From Robiginitomaculum sp. (GTDB taxonomy: Bacteria > Pseudomonadota > Alphaproteobacteria > Caulobacterales > Maricaulaceae), in the NCBI GenBank assembly GCA_030949705.1, contig JAUZSF010000019.1, positions 1 to 64,000 on the forward strand: 64,000 nucleotides of DNA. The letters are read 5' to 3'. The first letter of the stretch is position 1, and each line of letters begins with the position of its first letter. Positions 42,049-50,843 of the stretch are shown in pieces. A program made the translations under genes and the position numbers. Under the pieces are notes generated by a model. It did no database searches. It was not told the origin of the DNA and saw only the letters and a program-made list of their open reading frames with translations.

Positions 42049-43461
42049 TTGCACGACACCCCGGTTCAAGCCTATGGCCACTGGCTGGCCACCGCCGCGG
42101 ATGACTGGCCAGAAGAGGCCCGTCATTCCGCCTGGCGCGAACTGATTGATCAGATCGGCGTTACCGTACCAGGCACCGCCGAACCGGCCACAAAAATTGC
42201 CGCGCAAGTGGTCAGCACCTGGGGCACCGGCCCCAGCATGGCTGCCGGGCAGGAGACACGCCTGGCCGCGCCTTGGGCCGCGCTGGTCAATGGCACCGCG
42301 GGCCATGCCCTGGACTTTGATGATAATTTTGATCCGTCAAAATCGCATGCCACCACGGTGCTGTATCCGGCCATTCTGGCGCTGGCTGAACAGGAAGGCG
42401 CCAACGGGGCCGCCTGTATTGATGCCTACATTGCTGGCCTGCAAATCATTGGCAAGGTGGGCCAGGGGGTGAATCCCTATCACCGGGACCGGGGCTGGCA
42501 TGCCACGGCCACGCTGGGCGCGGTGGGCGCCGCGGCGGCCTGTGCCCGCCTGTTGAAACTGGACGCAGAACGCGCCGCCATTGCCATTTCGCTTTCTACC
42601 AGCATGGCGGCGGGGTTCATGTCGCAATTTGGCACCATGGCCAAGCCTTTGCATGCGGGACTGGCGGCCAAGGCCGGGATCATAGCGGCCTCGTTGGCCC
42701 GTGCCGGCATCACCGCCAGCATGAACACGCTGGATGGCAAAAACGCCATGAACCATTTGATGGTTGGCCCGGATTACGAGCATTTGCGCGATACCCTGAC
42801 CAATCCGGACCATGGCCATACCCTGACCTTTGACACCCAAAATATCGGCGAGCCATTGCTGATTACCGAACACGCCTTTCGGGTAAAGCGCTTTGCCAAT
42901 TGCGGTGCCTCGCACCGGGCGCTGGATGGTCTTCTGATTTTACGTGAACAACATGGCTTTGGCGCTGATGACGTGGAACGAGTGGATATCACTTTGCCGC
43001 AAGTGCATGTGAACAATCTGATGTATCATGATCCGCAAGACCCCTTGCAGGCCAAATTCTCCTTTGAATATGCCCTTGGCACGGCCTTGCTTTTTGGAGA
43101 TTTTACGCTGAGCGATTTCACCCAGGAAGCGGTGATGCGCCCACCGGTGCGCGCCCTTTATCCACGCATACACCTGCACGGTGTGGATGCGCTGGAAGGG
43201 GCCTGCCCGACCGAGGTGAAAATCACCCTGAAGGACGGCACGGTTTATGAAACCGTGCGCACTATGCCTTTGGGCAGCAAGGCCGCCCCCTTCAGTGACG
43301 AACAATACTGGGCCAAATTTGAAGGCTGTGCCGCCCCCTATATGGATGCAGACAGCCTGAACGGCCTGAAACAGGCTTTGATTAATTTTACGGCTCTGGA
43401 CGAGATAACGGAAATGACGCGCTATCTTGCCAAGCCCCTGGAACGCAGAGAAACCTCATGA
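42049..43461 (+). CDS. MmgE/PrpD family protein
   Basis: A 470-residue protein of the MmgE/PrpD (2-methylcitrate dehydratase/iron-independent dehydratase) family. Motifs include NGTAGHALDFDDNFDPSKSH, GYHxxxxG-like YHRDRGWHATATLG, GTMAKPLHAGLAAKAGIIAA and the later CGASHRALDG. The start is TTG 42049 with GGAG 7 bases upstream; no closer ATG fits. No methylcitrate-cycle neighbours are present, so the substrate is unknown. The stop overlaps the downstream nucleotidyltransferase start as ATGA. Confidence 0.88.
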   Translation: MHDTPVQAYGHWLATAADDWPEEARHSAWRELIDQIGVTVPGTAEPATKIAAQVVSTWGTGPSMAAGQETRLAAPWAALVNGTAGHALDFDDNFDPSKSHATTVLYPAILALAEQEGANGAACIDAYIAGLQIIGKVGQGVNPYHRDRGWHATATLGAVGAAAACARLLKLDAERAAIAISLSTSMAAGFMSQFGTMAKPLHAGLAAKAGIIAASLARAGITASMNTLDGKNAMNHLMVGPDYEHLRDTLTNPDHGHTLTFDTQNIGEPLLITEHAFRVKRFANCGASHRALDGLLILREQHGFGADDVERVDITLPQVHVNNLMYHDPQDPLQAKFSFEYALGTALLFGDFTLSDFTQEAVMRPPVRALYPRIHLHGVDALEGACPTEVKITLKDGTVYETVRTMPLGSKAAPFSDEQYWAKFEGCAAPYMDADSLNGLKQALINFTALDEITEMTRYLAKPLERRETS

Positions 43462-44282
43462 GCACCCCCACCCCATCTGCCCAACGTCCATCCGTTCTGG
43501 TACTGGCCGCCAGCCGCGCCGGTGCCGATGACCCGGTCGCCCGACTGAAAGGCACTTCACACAAATGCCTGGCCCCGATTGACGGGGTGGTGATGCTGGT
43601 CCGGGTGGTGCAGGCCATTCTGGATGCCGATGTGATGGGGAAAATATATATCTCCATCGAAAGTGAAGATTTGCTGCGTACCGTGCCGGAACTGGCCCAA
43701 TGGCTGGACGATGACGTTATTCGTATGGCCCCGGTGCGGGGTAATCTGGCCGACAGTGTGCTGGCCGCCGCCGAAATCATGGAGCCGGCCTTCCCCATGA
43801 TCATCACCACCGGGGACAATGCCCTGCACGGCCCTGAGATTTTGCAGGATTTTGTCGGCCAGTTTATGGCGATGAAAGGCGATGCCGCCGCGGGCTTTAC
43901 CACCGCCGAAACCGTCATTGCCGAATTCCCCGAGGTGGGCCTGGCCTATCACCGCCTGAAAGACGGTGGCTATTCATCCTGCAATCTTTATGCGTTTCGC
44001 TCGGACAAGGCGCTGACCGCGGTGCGCATATTTGAAGGCGGTGGCCAGTTTGGCAAACGCCCGCTGCGCATCATCAAGGCCTTTGGGATCATGCCCTTTA
44101 TTTTGTACAAGCTGCACGCCGCCACCCTGGATGAATTGCTGCAACGCATTGCCAAACGGCTGGGCATCACCGCGGATATTATCATGTTGCCCTACGCCTA
44201 TGGGCCCATTGATGTGGACAATATTTCCTTTTTTGAAATCTCGGAACGGGCGTTAAAAGAACGCCGTCTGGCCAAAAAATAA
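43458..44282 (+). CDS. Nucleotidyltransferase (MobA-like NTP transferase) family protein
   Basis: A 274-residue GT-A-fold NTP transferase. The N-terminal strand VLVLAASRAGADDPVARLKG with the following SHKCLAPIDG is the usual NTP-binding loop and Lys (K-x-L-x-x-i). A metal-binding Asp lies in IITTGDNALHGPEI. This resembles MobA/IspD-type enzymes, which activate a phosphorylated acceptor with CTP or GTP. The C-terminal ~100 residues are unusual. It is coupled to the PrpD-like gene by a 4-base overlap; the joint pathway is not known. Confidence 0.82.
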   Translation: MSTPTPSAQRPSVLVLAASRAGADDPVARLKGTSHKCLAPIDGVVMLVRVVQAILDADVMGKIYISIESEDLLRTVPELAQWLDDDVIRMAPVRGNLADSVLAAAEIMEPAFPMIITTGDNALHGPEILQDFVGQFMAMKGDAAAGFTTAETVIAEFPEVGLAYHRLKDGGYSSCNLYAFRSDKALTAVRIFEGGGQFGKRPLRIIKAFGIMPFILYKLHAATLDELLQRIAKRLGITADIIMLPYAYGPIDVDNISFFEISERALKERRLAKK

Positions 44283-44330
44283 ACTTCCCTTCCCCGGTCT
44301 TTCATGGCGGGGATAAATCAAATGCATCCG

Positions 44331-44349
44331 AGGGCCGCCATGCGGCCCT
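44331..44349. repeat. Perfect short hairpin
   Basis: AGGGCCGC and GCGGCCCT pair around CAT, between the nucleotidyltransferase and the head-spike gene. No T run follows; a terminator role is possible but weak. Confidence 0.45.
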
Positions 44350-44390
44350 AGTCTTGGGGTTCTTCTTCATGAACCCACGGGACACCAAGG

Positions 44391-45110
44391 ATGAACGAAA
44401 CCCCCAATCTGGTATTGCCCTATATTTTAGAGGCACAGGCGCAAAAGCACGTTACCCATAACGAGGCCATTCGCGCCCTGGATGCGCTGGTCCAACTGGT
44501 TATTACCAGCCAGACCCTCACCGCACCGCCAGCCGCTCCCATAGAGGGCGAACGCTATATTATTGCCGCCAATGCCACCGGCATCTGGGCCGGCAAGGAT
44601 GCCCAGATCGCCGCCTGGCAGGACGGGGCCTGGGCCTATTATATCCCCAAAGCAGGCTGGCAGGCCTGGATCATTGATGAGGCGCGGCCGCTCTATTTTG
44701 ATGGCACTATCTGGCAAGCCCCGCCCCAGGGGATGAGCCTGATTGCCAATGCCACACCCAACGGGGCCCAGACCCGCTTTGACATTATCGAGGAAGACAT
44801 CCCCCTGGCCGGCGCCTTTACCGACAGCACCATCGTCATCCCGGATCGGGCCATTGTGTTTGCGGTCACCAGCCGCACCACCACCGCCATTACCGGGGCC
44901 AGCAGCTATGATTGCGGCATTGTTGGCAATCTGGCCAAATATGGCGGCGCGCTGAGTATTACGCCCGGCAGCACCAATAGCGGCGTGACCGGTCCCACCG
45001 CGTTTTATGCCAACACCCCCATCCGCCTGACCGCCAATACGGCAAATTTCACCGGCGGCAGCGTCCGTATTGCCATCCATTTGATGCTGTGCGGCGCCCC
45101 CACTTCCTGA
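44391..45110 (+). CDS. DUF2793 protein, GTA head-spike-fibre homologue
   Basis: A 239-residue protein starting MNETPNLVLPYILEAQAQKH followed by THNEAIRALDALVQL, the DUF2793 signature. This domain is found in phage and gene-transfer-agent proteins of alphaproteobacteria, including the Rhodobacter capsulatus head-spike protein GhsB. The remainder is Gly/Ala/Thr-rich beta structure, as in a fibre. The downstream gene matches a GhsA-type spike base. No other GTA structural gene lies in the window. Spikes of RcGTA bind the capsule of recipients. Confidence 0.8.
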   Translation: MNETPNLVLPYILEAQAQKHVTHNEAIRALDALVQLVITSQTLTAPPAAPIEGERYIIAANATGIWAGKDAQIAAWQDGAWAYYIPKAGWQAWIIDEARPLYFDGTIWQAPPQGMSLIANATPNGAQTRFDIIEEDIPLAGAFTDSTIVIPDRAIVFAVTSRTTTAITGASSYDCGIVGNLAKYGGALSITPGSTNSGVTGPTAFYANTPIRLTANTANFTGGSVRIAIHLMLCGAPTS

Positions 45111-45141
45111 TTTTACGTATAATAACCAAGGACTTAATATT

Positions 45142-45405
45142 ATGAGTGACCCCTTTCCCTATACCGCCACCGGCATGAGTGGCCCGGCCATTGATGCCTT
45201 TGCCATCACCCCCGATGATGCCACCGACTTGGCCCAAACCACCCGGGCGCTTTACAGCGGTGGCGGCGGTGATATTGCCATGATCCTGCAGGGCGGCGGG
45301 GCCGTCACCTTCAAGGCCGTGCCCGCCGGGGTCATCCTGCCTTTGCGAGTAAGGCGGGTCATGCTGAGCGGCACAACGGCCCTCGATCTGTGTGGGCTGG
45401 TTTGA
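45142..45405 (+). CDS. GTA head-spike-base-like protein (GhsA/Rcc01079 type)
   Basis: An 87-residue protein. It has the layout of RCAP_rcc01079-type spike-base proteins: an N-terminal AITPDDATDLAQTTRALYSG, a Gly-rich GGGGDIAMILQGGGAVTF and a C-terminal LPLRVRRVMLSGTTALD. The base attaches the fibre to the GTA head. It is 31 bases downstream of the fibre gene and probably in one transcript with it. ATG 45142 is the natural start. Confidence rests on motif layout and on its neighbour. Confidence 0.75.
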   Translation: MSDPFPYTATGMSGPAIDAFAITPDDATDLAQTTRALYSGGGGDIAMILQGGGAVTFKAVPAGVILPLRVRRVMLSGTTALDLCGLV

Positions 45406-45610
45406 AGAAATGCTGTCTCTGGCATGGGTTCAGGCTTTGATACCGTTGATTCATGCCGATTATCCACCGCCGTGAATATGGGTTGCCCGCAATAACATCA
45501 AAGGCATTTGAAAATAGAATACATTTCCTACATGCTCTCTTTGTTAGGGCAACCTGCCGCTTTTATGACATAAGTGATTACAATAGAGTACAAACCCCGG
45601 GGGGATAAAC

Positions 45611-46708
45611 GTGAAGTGGATAATTGCACTGGCTGGTTTTGTGGCGTTGGGCATAGGCGGCATACATTATGACGTCTTTGCTGGCATGCCGGGCGGTTCA
45701 GGCATCCACAACATTGAAACCAAACTGAAAACCCATGCCGAACGTGCCTTGCACAACGCCAATCTGGATTGGGTCAACATAGAAATCCACGGTCAGGAAG
45801 CTTGGTTGTCGGGGACGGCCCCTTCCAAAACGGCACTGGAAACAGCGCGCATGGCCGTACTGCACAGTGTTGGCAAAGGCGGGGCGGTTATGGGTCCCAT
45901 CACCGCGGTAAATACGGATCAGATCAAAATACAGGAAAAAAAAGACCCTGAGGTCTGGCAGGTGCAAAAATTGCCCGATGGGCAATGGACATTTTCCGGC
46001 AGCATCGCAGATGCCAAGAGCCGACAGGCCCTGATTGATTTTCTCATCCAGGATGATCAGACGTCGGCGGATCACATAAAGGACAGGATGCACCTGGCAT
46101 CCGGCATGCCCACGGGATGGAACCAGCGGGCGCAAATGCTTCTTAAGGCGTTATCACGGCTGGATGTGGGCACCGCCCGCATGCGTGACGACCGCCTTAG
46201 CCTGCAAGGCAGCACCAATGACGCAAAAATCAAAACCGAAGTGGAAGAGCTGTTTACGCGCTTCAAGGCCCCGGACAAAGCCACCACATCCATTGTGTTA
46301 ACGCCCCCCCCAAAACCGGCACCAAAACCATCAGATCCCTTTGATCGCACCGGGTGCCAACATAAATTTACAGAAATTCTTGGTAAAGACAGCATCCATT
46401 TTGCCACCTCCAAGGCCATTATTAACCAAGACAGTTATGCCCTTATGGACCAATTGGCTGAACTGGCCCAAAAGTGTGCAAGCCATACGTTGGTCATATC
46501 GGGCCATACGGATCCTCTGGGGGACCCTGCCTTTAATGACTGGCTATCTTTACAACGGGCATTGGCTGTGAAAAATTATTTTGTAAACAAAGGGATAGAT
46601 GAGAATACCTTGCGCGCGCGCGGGGCGGGTTCTATGGAACCCCTGTGTTCAGAAAACACCCGTTCTTGCCGCCAACGCAACCGCCGGATAGAAATAAGCA
46701 TAGAGTAG
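45611..46708 (+). CDS. OmpA-family peptidoglycan-associated protein
   Basis: A 365-residue envelope protein. The GTG start at 45611 is preceded by a GGGGGG run. An N-terminal membrane segment or uncleaved signal (about 3-18) leads to a region with BON-like repeats (WVNIEIHGQEAWLSGTAPS, DDRLSLQGSTNDAKIK). A Pro-rich linker (PPPKPAPKPSDPFD) precedes a C-terminal OmpA domain with HTLVISGHTDPLGDPAFN and LRARGAGSMEPLCSENT and RQRNRRIEISIE, the peptidoglycan-binding signature. It probably links the inner membrane to the wall. It is 14 bases from the next gene. Confidence 0.88.
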   Translation: MKWIIALAGFVALGIGGIHYDVFAGMPGGSGIHNIETKLKTHAERALHNANLDWVNIEIHGQEAWLSGTAPSKTALETARMAVLHSVGKGGAVMGPITAVNTDQIKIQEKKDPEVWQVQKLPDGQWTFSGSIADAKSRQALIDFLIQDDQTSADHIKDRMHLASGMPTGWNQRAQMLLKALSRLDVGTARMRDDRLSLQGSTNDAKIKTEVEELFTRFKAPDKATTSIVLTPPPKPAPKPSDPFDRTGCQHKFTEILGKDSIHFATSKAIINQDSYALMDQLAELAQKCASHTLVISGHTDPLGDPAFNDWLSLQRALAVKNYFVNKGIDENTLRARGAGSMEPLCSENTRSCRQRNRRIEISIE

Positions 46709-46722
46709 AAAGGGACAGAACC

Positions 46723-47205
46723 ATGGTATGGCTTGCCGCACAAATGTGGGGATTACTTGCGCTAAGCCTGGTACTGGGCTTGCTCGCCGGGCGATGGATC
46801 TGGCGTCAACCACAAAGCAACAGGGATGATGAGGCCGATAAAGAGCTGGCGCAATTACGCTCGCGGATTGAAGAAAGCGATGCGGAAAAAGCCAAACTGC
46901 GCTCGCAATTGCTGGAATACGAAACGGAACAGCGTCAGTCCGGCTCGGATCAGGACAGCACAGAAGTGGATCCGATCCTGTATGAATCGGCCAGCGATGG
47001 TAATGCCGACGATTTAAAACTCATCAAGGGGATCGGCCCGCAACTGGAAAAAATGCTCAACGACATGGGCATATATTATTATCACCAGATTGCCGCCTGG
47101 ACCGACAGCCAGGCCGCCAAAATCGACGAACGACTGCGCTTTAAGGGGCGCATTATGCGCGACAATTGGCGCGCCCAGGCCAGCGCCCTGTCCTCTAACC
47201 GCTAA
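46723..47205 (+). CDS. Membrane-anchored coiled-coil protein with helix-hairpin-helix domain
   Basis: A 160-residue protein. A membrane segment (about 8-25, LLALSLVLGLLAGRWIW) is followed by a charged coiled coil (ELAQLRSRIEESDAEKAKLR) and a C-terminal domain with LKLIKGIGPQLEKMLNDMG, the helix-hairpin-helix GxGP type seen in small alphaproteobacterial proteins, then WTDSQAAKIDERLRFKGRI. HhH motifs bind DNA or proteins. ATG 46723 follows AGGGACAG. It is probably in one operon with the OmpA-family gene. The function is not known. Confidence 0.75.
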   Translation: MVWLAAQMWGLLALSLVLGLLAGRWIWRQPQSNRDDEADKELAQLRSRIEESDAEKAKLRSQLLEYETEQRQSGSDQDSTEVDPILYESASDGNADDLKLIKGIGPQLEKMLNDMGIYYYHQIAAWTDSQAAKIDERLRFKGRIMRDNWRAQASALSSNR

Positions 47206-47304
47206 TGCATTTTTTGTATATGACCACTGGTCACGCTTACCTGCGCGCGTTATGGCTGTGTTCAACATGAATTTGGCCCTGACCACCCAGAAAAGGAAGA
47301 AATT

Positions 47305-47385
47305 ATGAGCGCCCTTCTTGCCATTATTGCCGTTGTCGTGATTTTTGCAGTTCTGAATATCGTAGAATACGGCCGCATCGACTAG
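47305..47385 (+). CDS. 26-residue membrane miniprotein
   Basis: MSALLAIIAVVVIFAVLNIV followed by EYGRID and a TAG stop. AAGGAAG lies 6 bases before the ATG. It is one hydrophobic helix with a charged C-terminal EYGRID. Short proteins ending LNxxExGRxD are recalled from other alphaproteobacteria, but this was not checked. It is too short for most gene finders. Confidence 0.6.
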   Translation: MSALLAIIAVVVIFAVLNIVEYGRID

Positions 47386-47399
47386 GCCCCTCTTTGGGA

Positions 47400-48032
47400 T
47401 CAGGCCGCCCCTTCGCGCAATAATTTTGCCAGCACCGCAGGTGGCTGTGCACCGGAGGCACCGCGGGCGCGGGCCACTATAAAGGTGGGTACGGCCTGAA
47501 CCCCGATTTGCTGTGCCTCGCGCACTTCGCGGATGATCTGGTCCACATCCCGATCACTGGCAAACAGCCCGCTCAGCACGTCTTCTTCCAGACCCAGCCC
47601 AACGCCGATTTTGATCAGCGTATCCACGTCCCCCACATCCTGACCTTGGGTGAAAAACGCCTCAAACAAGGCTTCTTCGGCTTCCCAGCCCTTGCCCTGT
47701 CCCTCGGCCCAGCGGATCAGACGATGTGCATTCAGGGTATTGGGCCGCCGGGTGATTTTATCAAAGCGAAAATCAATCCCCACCTGTGCGCCCGCCTGTT
47801 GCAAATGCTCCATGCCGGCCTTGCGCGCCGCCTTGTCGGGGAATTTGCGATCCATATAGGCATGATATTCCAGCCCTTCTTTGGGGATGCCTCCATCCAG
47901 AAAAAACGGCCGAAAGGCGGTTTGTACCTCAACCTCGTCACCCAGCATATCCAGGGCGGCGCGCACATTGCGCAGGCCAATCCAGCACCAGGGGCACACC
48001 ACATCGGAAACCATATCCAGAGTCGTTTTCAT
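47400..48032 (-). CDS. DsbA-family (FrnE-type) thiol oxidoreductase
   Basis: A 210-residue thioredoxin-fold protein without a signal peptide. The redox motif is CPWC at 13-16 in MVSDVVCPWCWIGLRNV, and the cis-proline loop is QAVPTFIVARARG. The insertion is all-helical, as in FrnE and 2-hydroxychromene-2-carboxylate isomerase. It is cytoplasmic and likely acts on disulfides or polyketide-like substrates; the exact role is unknown. It diverges from a small secreted-protein gene across 66 bases. Confidence 0.88.
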   Translation of the reverse strand: MKTTLDMVSDVVCPWCWIGLRNVRAALDMLGDEVEVQTAFRPFFLDGGIPKEGLEYHAYMDRKFPDKAARKAGMEHLQQAGAQVGIDFRFDKITRRPNTLNAHRLIRWAEGQGKGWEAEEALFEAFFTQGQDVGDVDTLIKIGVGLGLEEDVLSGLFASDRDVDQIIREVREAQQIGVQAVPTFIVARARGASGAQPPAVLAKLLREGAA

Positions 48033-48098
48033 TTTCTTCGCCTTTTTACCTTGTCGATAATTATGCTACACTGGAACGAGAATAAAAAGGAAGCCGTC

Positions 48099-48542
48099 AT
48101 GTTGGCACCCATCGTCATGCTTGCTCTACTGCAAACCACCCCCATGGCGCAGAGCGAGACCAACAGTACCGCCGTGCCATTACAGGGAAAGGTGATCATC
48201 AATGCCCATTGGCAGGGCAAGCCGTTCAGCCTGCGACAGTTCATGCGCAGCCATTTTAATATTGGCTCTTTGTTTGGTGGCCCGGCCTCGCCGCGCCAGA
48301 CGGGCATGGCCATAAAGGTGTGCATTTCTGCACCGGGCAGCATGGATTGCGGCGTTTACCAGAGCGAGCCAAACCGCGGCGAGGCCCTGCCCCTAAACCT
48401 GACCCTGCCGGCGGGTGATTATGATGTTCAGGTCTGGCCGGTCAGCTTTAAGCCCCAGGCGCAAACCCAAAATACGCATGTGAATGCCGATGGCTCCACC
48501 GCTCTTGCCTATACATTTCAATGGCCCAAGGGATCGCGCTGA
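48099..48542 (+). CDS. Secreted protein of unknown function
   Basis: A 147-residue protein from ATG 48099, with AAGGAA 7 bases upstream. The N-terminus (MLAPIVMLALLQTTPMAQSE) is a likely signal peptide. The mature part has two cysteines (VCISAPGSMDCGVYQSE) and a predicted beta-rich C-terminus (LPAGDYDVQVWPVSFK). No family is recognised. Its stop lies within the stem of a terminator shared with the convergent KAS III gene. Confidence 0.6.
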   Translation: MLAPIVMLALLQTTPMAQSETNSTAVPLQGKVIINAHWQGKPFSLRQFMRSHFNIGSLFGGPASPRQTGMAIKVCISAPGSMDCGVYQSEPNRGEALPLNLTLPAGDYDVQVWPVSFKPQAQTQNTHVNADGSTALAYTFQWPKGSR

Positions 48543-48563
48543 GCCGTTCACTCAGCGTTTTTT
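48537..48563 (+). terminator. Terminator between convergent genes
   Basis: CGCTGAG and CTCAGCG pair around a 7-base loop, then TTTTTT. The stem contains the stop codon of the secreted-protein gene and overlaps that of the KAS III gene. Confidence 0.75.
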
Positions 48564-49676
48564 CAACACCACCGTACCGGCACTATAGCCCGCCCCAAAC
48601 GAACAGATCAGGCCCAGATCACCGGATGTAAAATCATCATGGTGCTTGTGAAAGGCAATGATCGATCCAGCTGACGAGGTGTTGGCATATTCATCCAAGA
48701 TCACCGGGGCGTCTTCTTCGCTGACCTCGTGCCCCATCACGCGCTTGGCGATCAGTTGGTTCATGGACAAATTGGCCTGGTGCAACCACAGGCGTTTTAA
48801 CTGGCTGGGTTCCAGCTCCAGTTCAGCCATGTGCTCGGCAATCATGCTTGCCACCAATGGCACCACTTCGCGAAACACCTTGCGGCCTTCCTGTACAAAC
48901 AATTTGTCATCCTTGCCGATGCCTTCGGGGGCGGCACGGTTCAAAAAGCCAAAATTATTGCGGATATTGTTGGAAAACTGGGTTTTCAGCTTGGTGCCCA
49001 GAATGTCATAGCCCGCCCCGTTCACCCGGCTTTCTTCCTCGACCAGAATGGCGGTGGCCACATCACCAAAGATGAAATGGCTGTCGCGATCACGAAAATT
49101 CAAATGGCCGGAGCAAATTTCAGGGTTGCATACCAGCACAGACTTTGCCTGACCGGAGACGATCATGCTTTGCGCCGTGGCCAGCCCAAAGGTGGCCGAA
49201 GAGCACGCCACATTCATGTCATAGCCAAAACCATGATCAATACCCAGCGCGTCCTGCACCTCGACCGATATGGCCGGATAGCCCCGTTGCAGGTTGGAAC
49301 AGGCAACCAGCACAGCATCCACATCATTGGCATCCCGCCCGGCGTTTTGCAGGGCATCCTTGGCGGCGCCGACGGCGATTTCCGCCAATATGGAAATTTC
49401 TTCATTGGGGCGTTCGGGAATGCGCGGTGCCATAATGGCGGGGTCCAGTATGGGATCTTTGGAGACCACATAACGGGATTTTATGCCTGAGGCCTTTTCA
49501 ATAAAGGCCGCCGAAGAAAGGGGCTTTGCCTCTACCTCTCCCTTTTCAATGGCGGCGGCATGTTCGGCGTTCCACTGGTTGGCCCAGGTGTTATAGCTGT
49601 GCACCAATTCTTCGTTGGAAATGCTTTGCGACGGGGTCCACAGACCCGTGGCGCTTAATACGGCGTTGTGTTGCAT
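48552..49676 (-). CDS. Beta-ketoacyl-ACP synthase III-like enzyme
   Basis: A 374-residue thiolase-fold condensing enzyme. The catalytic triad is in place: C158 in DMNVACSSATFG, H299 in LWLHQANLSMNQ and N332 in DEYANTSSAGSI. It is longer than FabH of fatty-acid synthesis (about 320 residues) and lacks some of its motifs, so it may be a secondary-metabolite or acyl-homologue condensing enzyme. The N-terminal insert (about 28-60) is charged. It stands alone and is upstream of a GST gene on the same strand, 65 bases apart. Confidence 0.87.
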   Translation of the reverse strand: MQHNAVLSATGLWTPSQSISNEELVHSYNTWANQWNAEHAAAIEKGEVEAKPLSSAAFIEKASGIKSRYVVSKDPILDPAIMAPRIPERPNEEISILAEIAVGAAKDALQNAGRDANDVDAVLVACSNLQRGYPAISVEVQDALGIDHGFGYDMNVACSSATFGLATAQSMIVSGQAKSVLVCNPEICSGHLNFRDRDSHFIFGDVATAILVEEESRVNGAGYDILGTKLKTQFSNNIRNNFGFLNRAAPEGIGKDDKLFVQEGRKVFREVVPLVASMIAEHMAELELEPSQLKRLWLHQANLSMNQLIAKRVMGHEVSEEDAPVILDEYANTSSAGSIIAFHKHHDDFTSGDLGLICSFGAGYSAGTVVLKKR

Positions 49677-49741
49677 AAAAATTCCTGCCCAAAATTACCC
49701 ATTTGCTTTTACGCCTTCTGGCGCAAAAGACCAGTACCCGT

Positions 49742-50830
49742 TCAAGCCCGCATCAGTTTGAAATTTTCGCGGACCAGCCGTGGTTCCACGGACATATTCA
49801 TCAGAACGTCGGCCCCGATCCGGCCCAGCAAGGCATCGGCCGCCGCTTTGTCCACGCCTGCAAGGCCCTGATAATGGTCCAGTACGCGCTGAAGCATCCA
49901 CAGCGGGTACGGGAAGACCGCCCGGTCTTCTTCCACGCCGCCGATTTTATATTTGTGAAAGCCGGTGATGCGGGGCAGTTCCCGCACATCAGGGTTCTCG
50001 CCGGCCCATTTTTGCAGATCTTTCAGGCTGTCCTGCAAAATCGGCAAATGCTCGGTGGCAAACATTTCCAGGATGGGCACCAGCGTTTCGGGGATCTGGT
50101 CATTTTCCAGAAAATCCCCCGTAAGCGGATGTTGTGGTGCGTGGGCGCGACGCGCCCAATCGGCCACACGGGGCGCGATGCGCTCCATCATTTCACCCGA
50201 GGCCGGATCACGATAATTGTGGGCATAAAGCGGACCCAAAAGCCCGTAATCCCCAATGGATGGCCGGGTGCCAAACAAAAACGGATGATCGGCCAGATGG
50301 GCATCAAAGGCCCGCAAAAAGGCCTCATAGGTGCTTTCAATCGCCGGGGCCGTTTTTTCGGTTATGCCCAGAAATGGCAGCGAACCTTTGAACTTTTCGG
50401 CAGCCTTTTTACCCAGCGCATAGCGTTCGTCTGACGGTAAATCGGGAAAGGCCGTATTGCCAAATTCCTGATAGGCAAAGTCCTCATTATAGGTCCAGCG
50501 ATAATACATGGCCGCAATCAACAGCCATTCATCGCCAAACAGCTCCAGCATCAAGGCAGCCAGTTTTTGCACCGGGCCTTCAGGGTAGACTTTTGGCCCC
50601 GGTTCATGGTCTTCCAGATAATCGATAATGTCGGTGGTGTCCTGCACCGTCTCGCCTTCGGGCGTGATCAGCACCGGCACCATGCCATAGCCAAGGCGCG
50701 GCATGATCTCTTTCTCATAAATCTTGCGATTGGAAAGCACTTCCCGATAGGGCACATTTTTCCAGCGCAAATACCCCCGTGCCTTGCCCGAATAGAGCGA
50801 AAGCGGCGCAGCAAGAAACTGATAGCTCAT
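49742..50830 (-). CDS. Glutathione S-transferase family protein
   Basis: A 362-residue protein, much longer than typical GSTs (about 200-230). The N-terminal thioredoxin-like domain (SLYSGKARGYLRWKNVPYRE and GMVPVLITPEGETVQDTTDI with DYLEDH) binds glutathione. The helical domain has HPFLFGTRPSIGDYGLLGPL. The C-terminal ~110 residues extend beyond the usual fold. The substrate is unknown. Its stop is 65 bases after the KAS III start on the same strand. Confidence 0.85.
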   Translation of the reverse strand: MSYQFLAAPLSLYSGKARGYLRWKNVPYREVLSNRKIYEKEIMPRLGYGMVPVLITPEGETVQDTTDIIDYLEDHEPGPKVYPEGPVQKLAALMLELFGDEWLLIAAMYYRWTYNEDFAYQEFGNTAFPDLPSDERYALGKKAAEKFKGSLPFLGITEKTAPAIESTYEAFLRAFDAHLADHPFLFGTRPSIGDYGLLGPLYAHNYRDPASGEMMERIAPRVADWARRAHAPQHPLTGDFLENDQIPETLVPILEMFATEHLPILQDSLKDLQKWAGENPDVRELPRITGFHKYKIGGVEEDRAVFPYPLWMLQRVLDHYQGLAGVDKAAADALLGRIGADVLMNMSVEPRLVRENFKLMRA

Positions 50831-50843
50831 CTTATTGTTCCGA

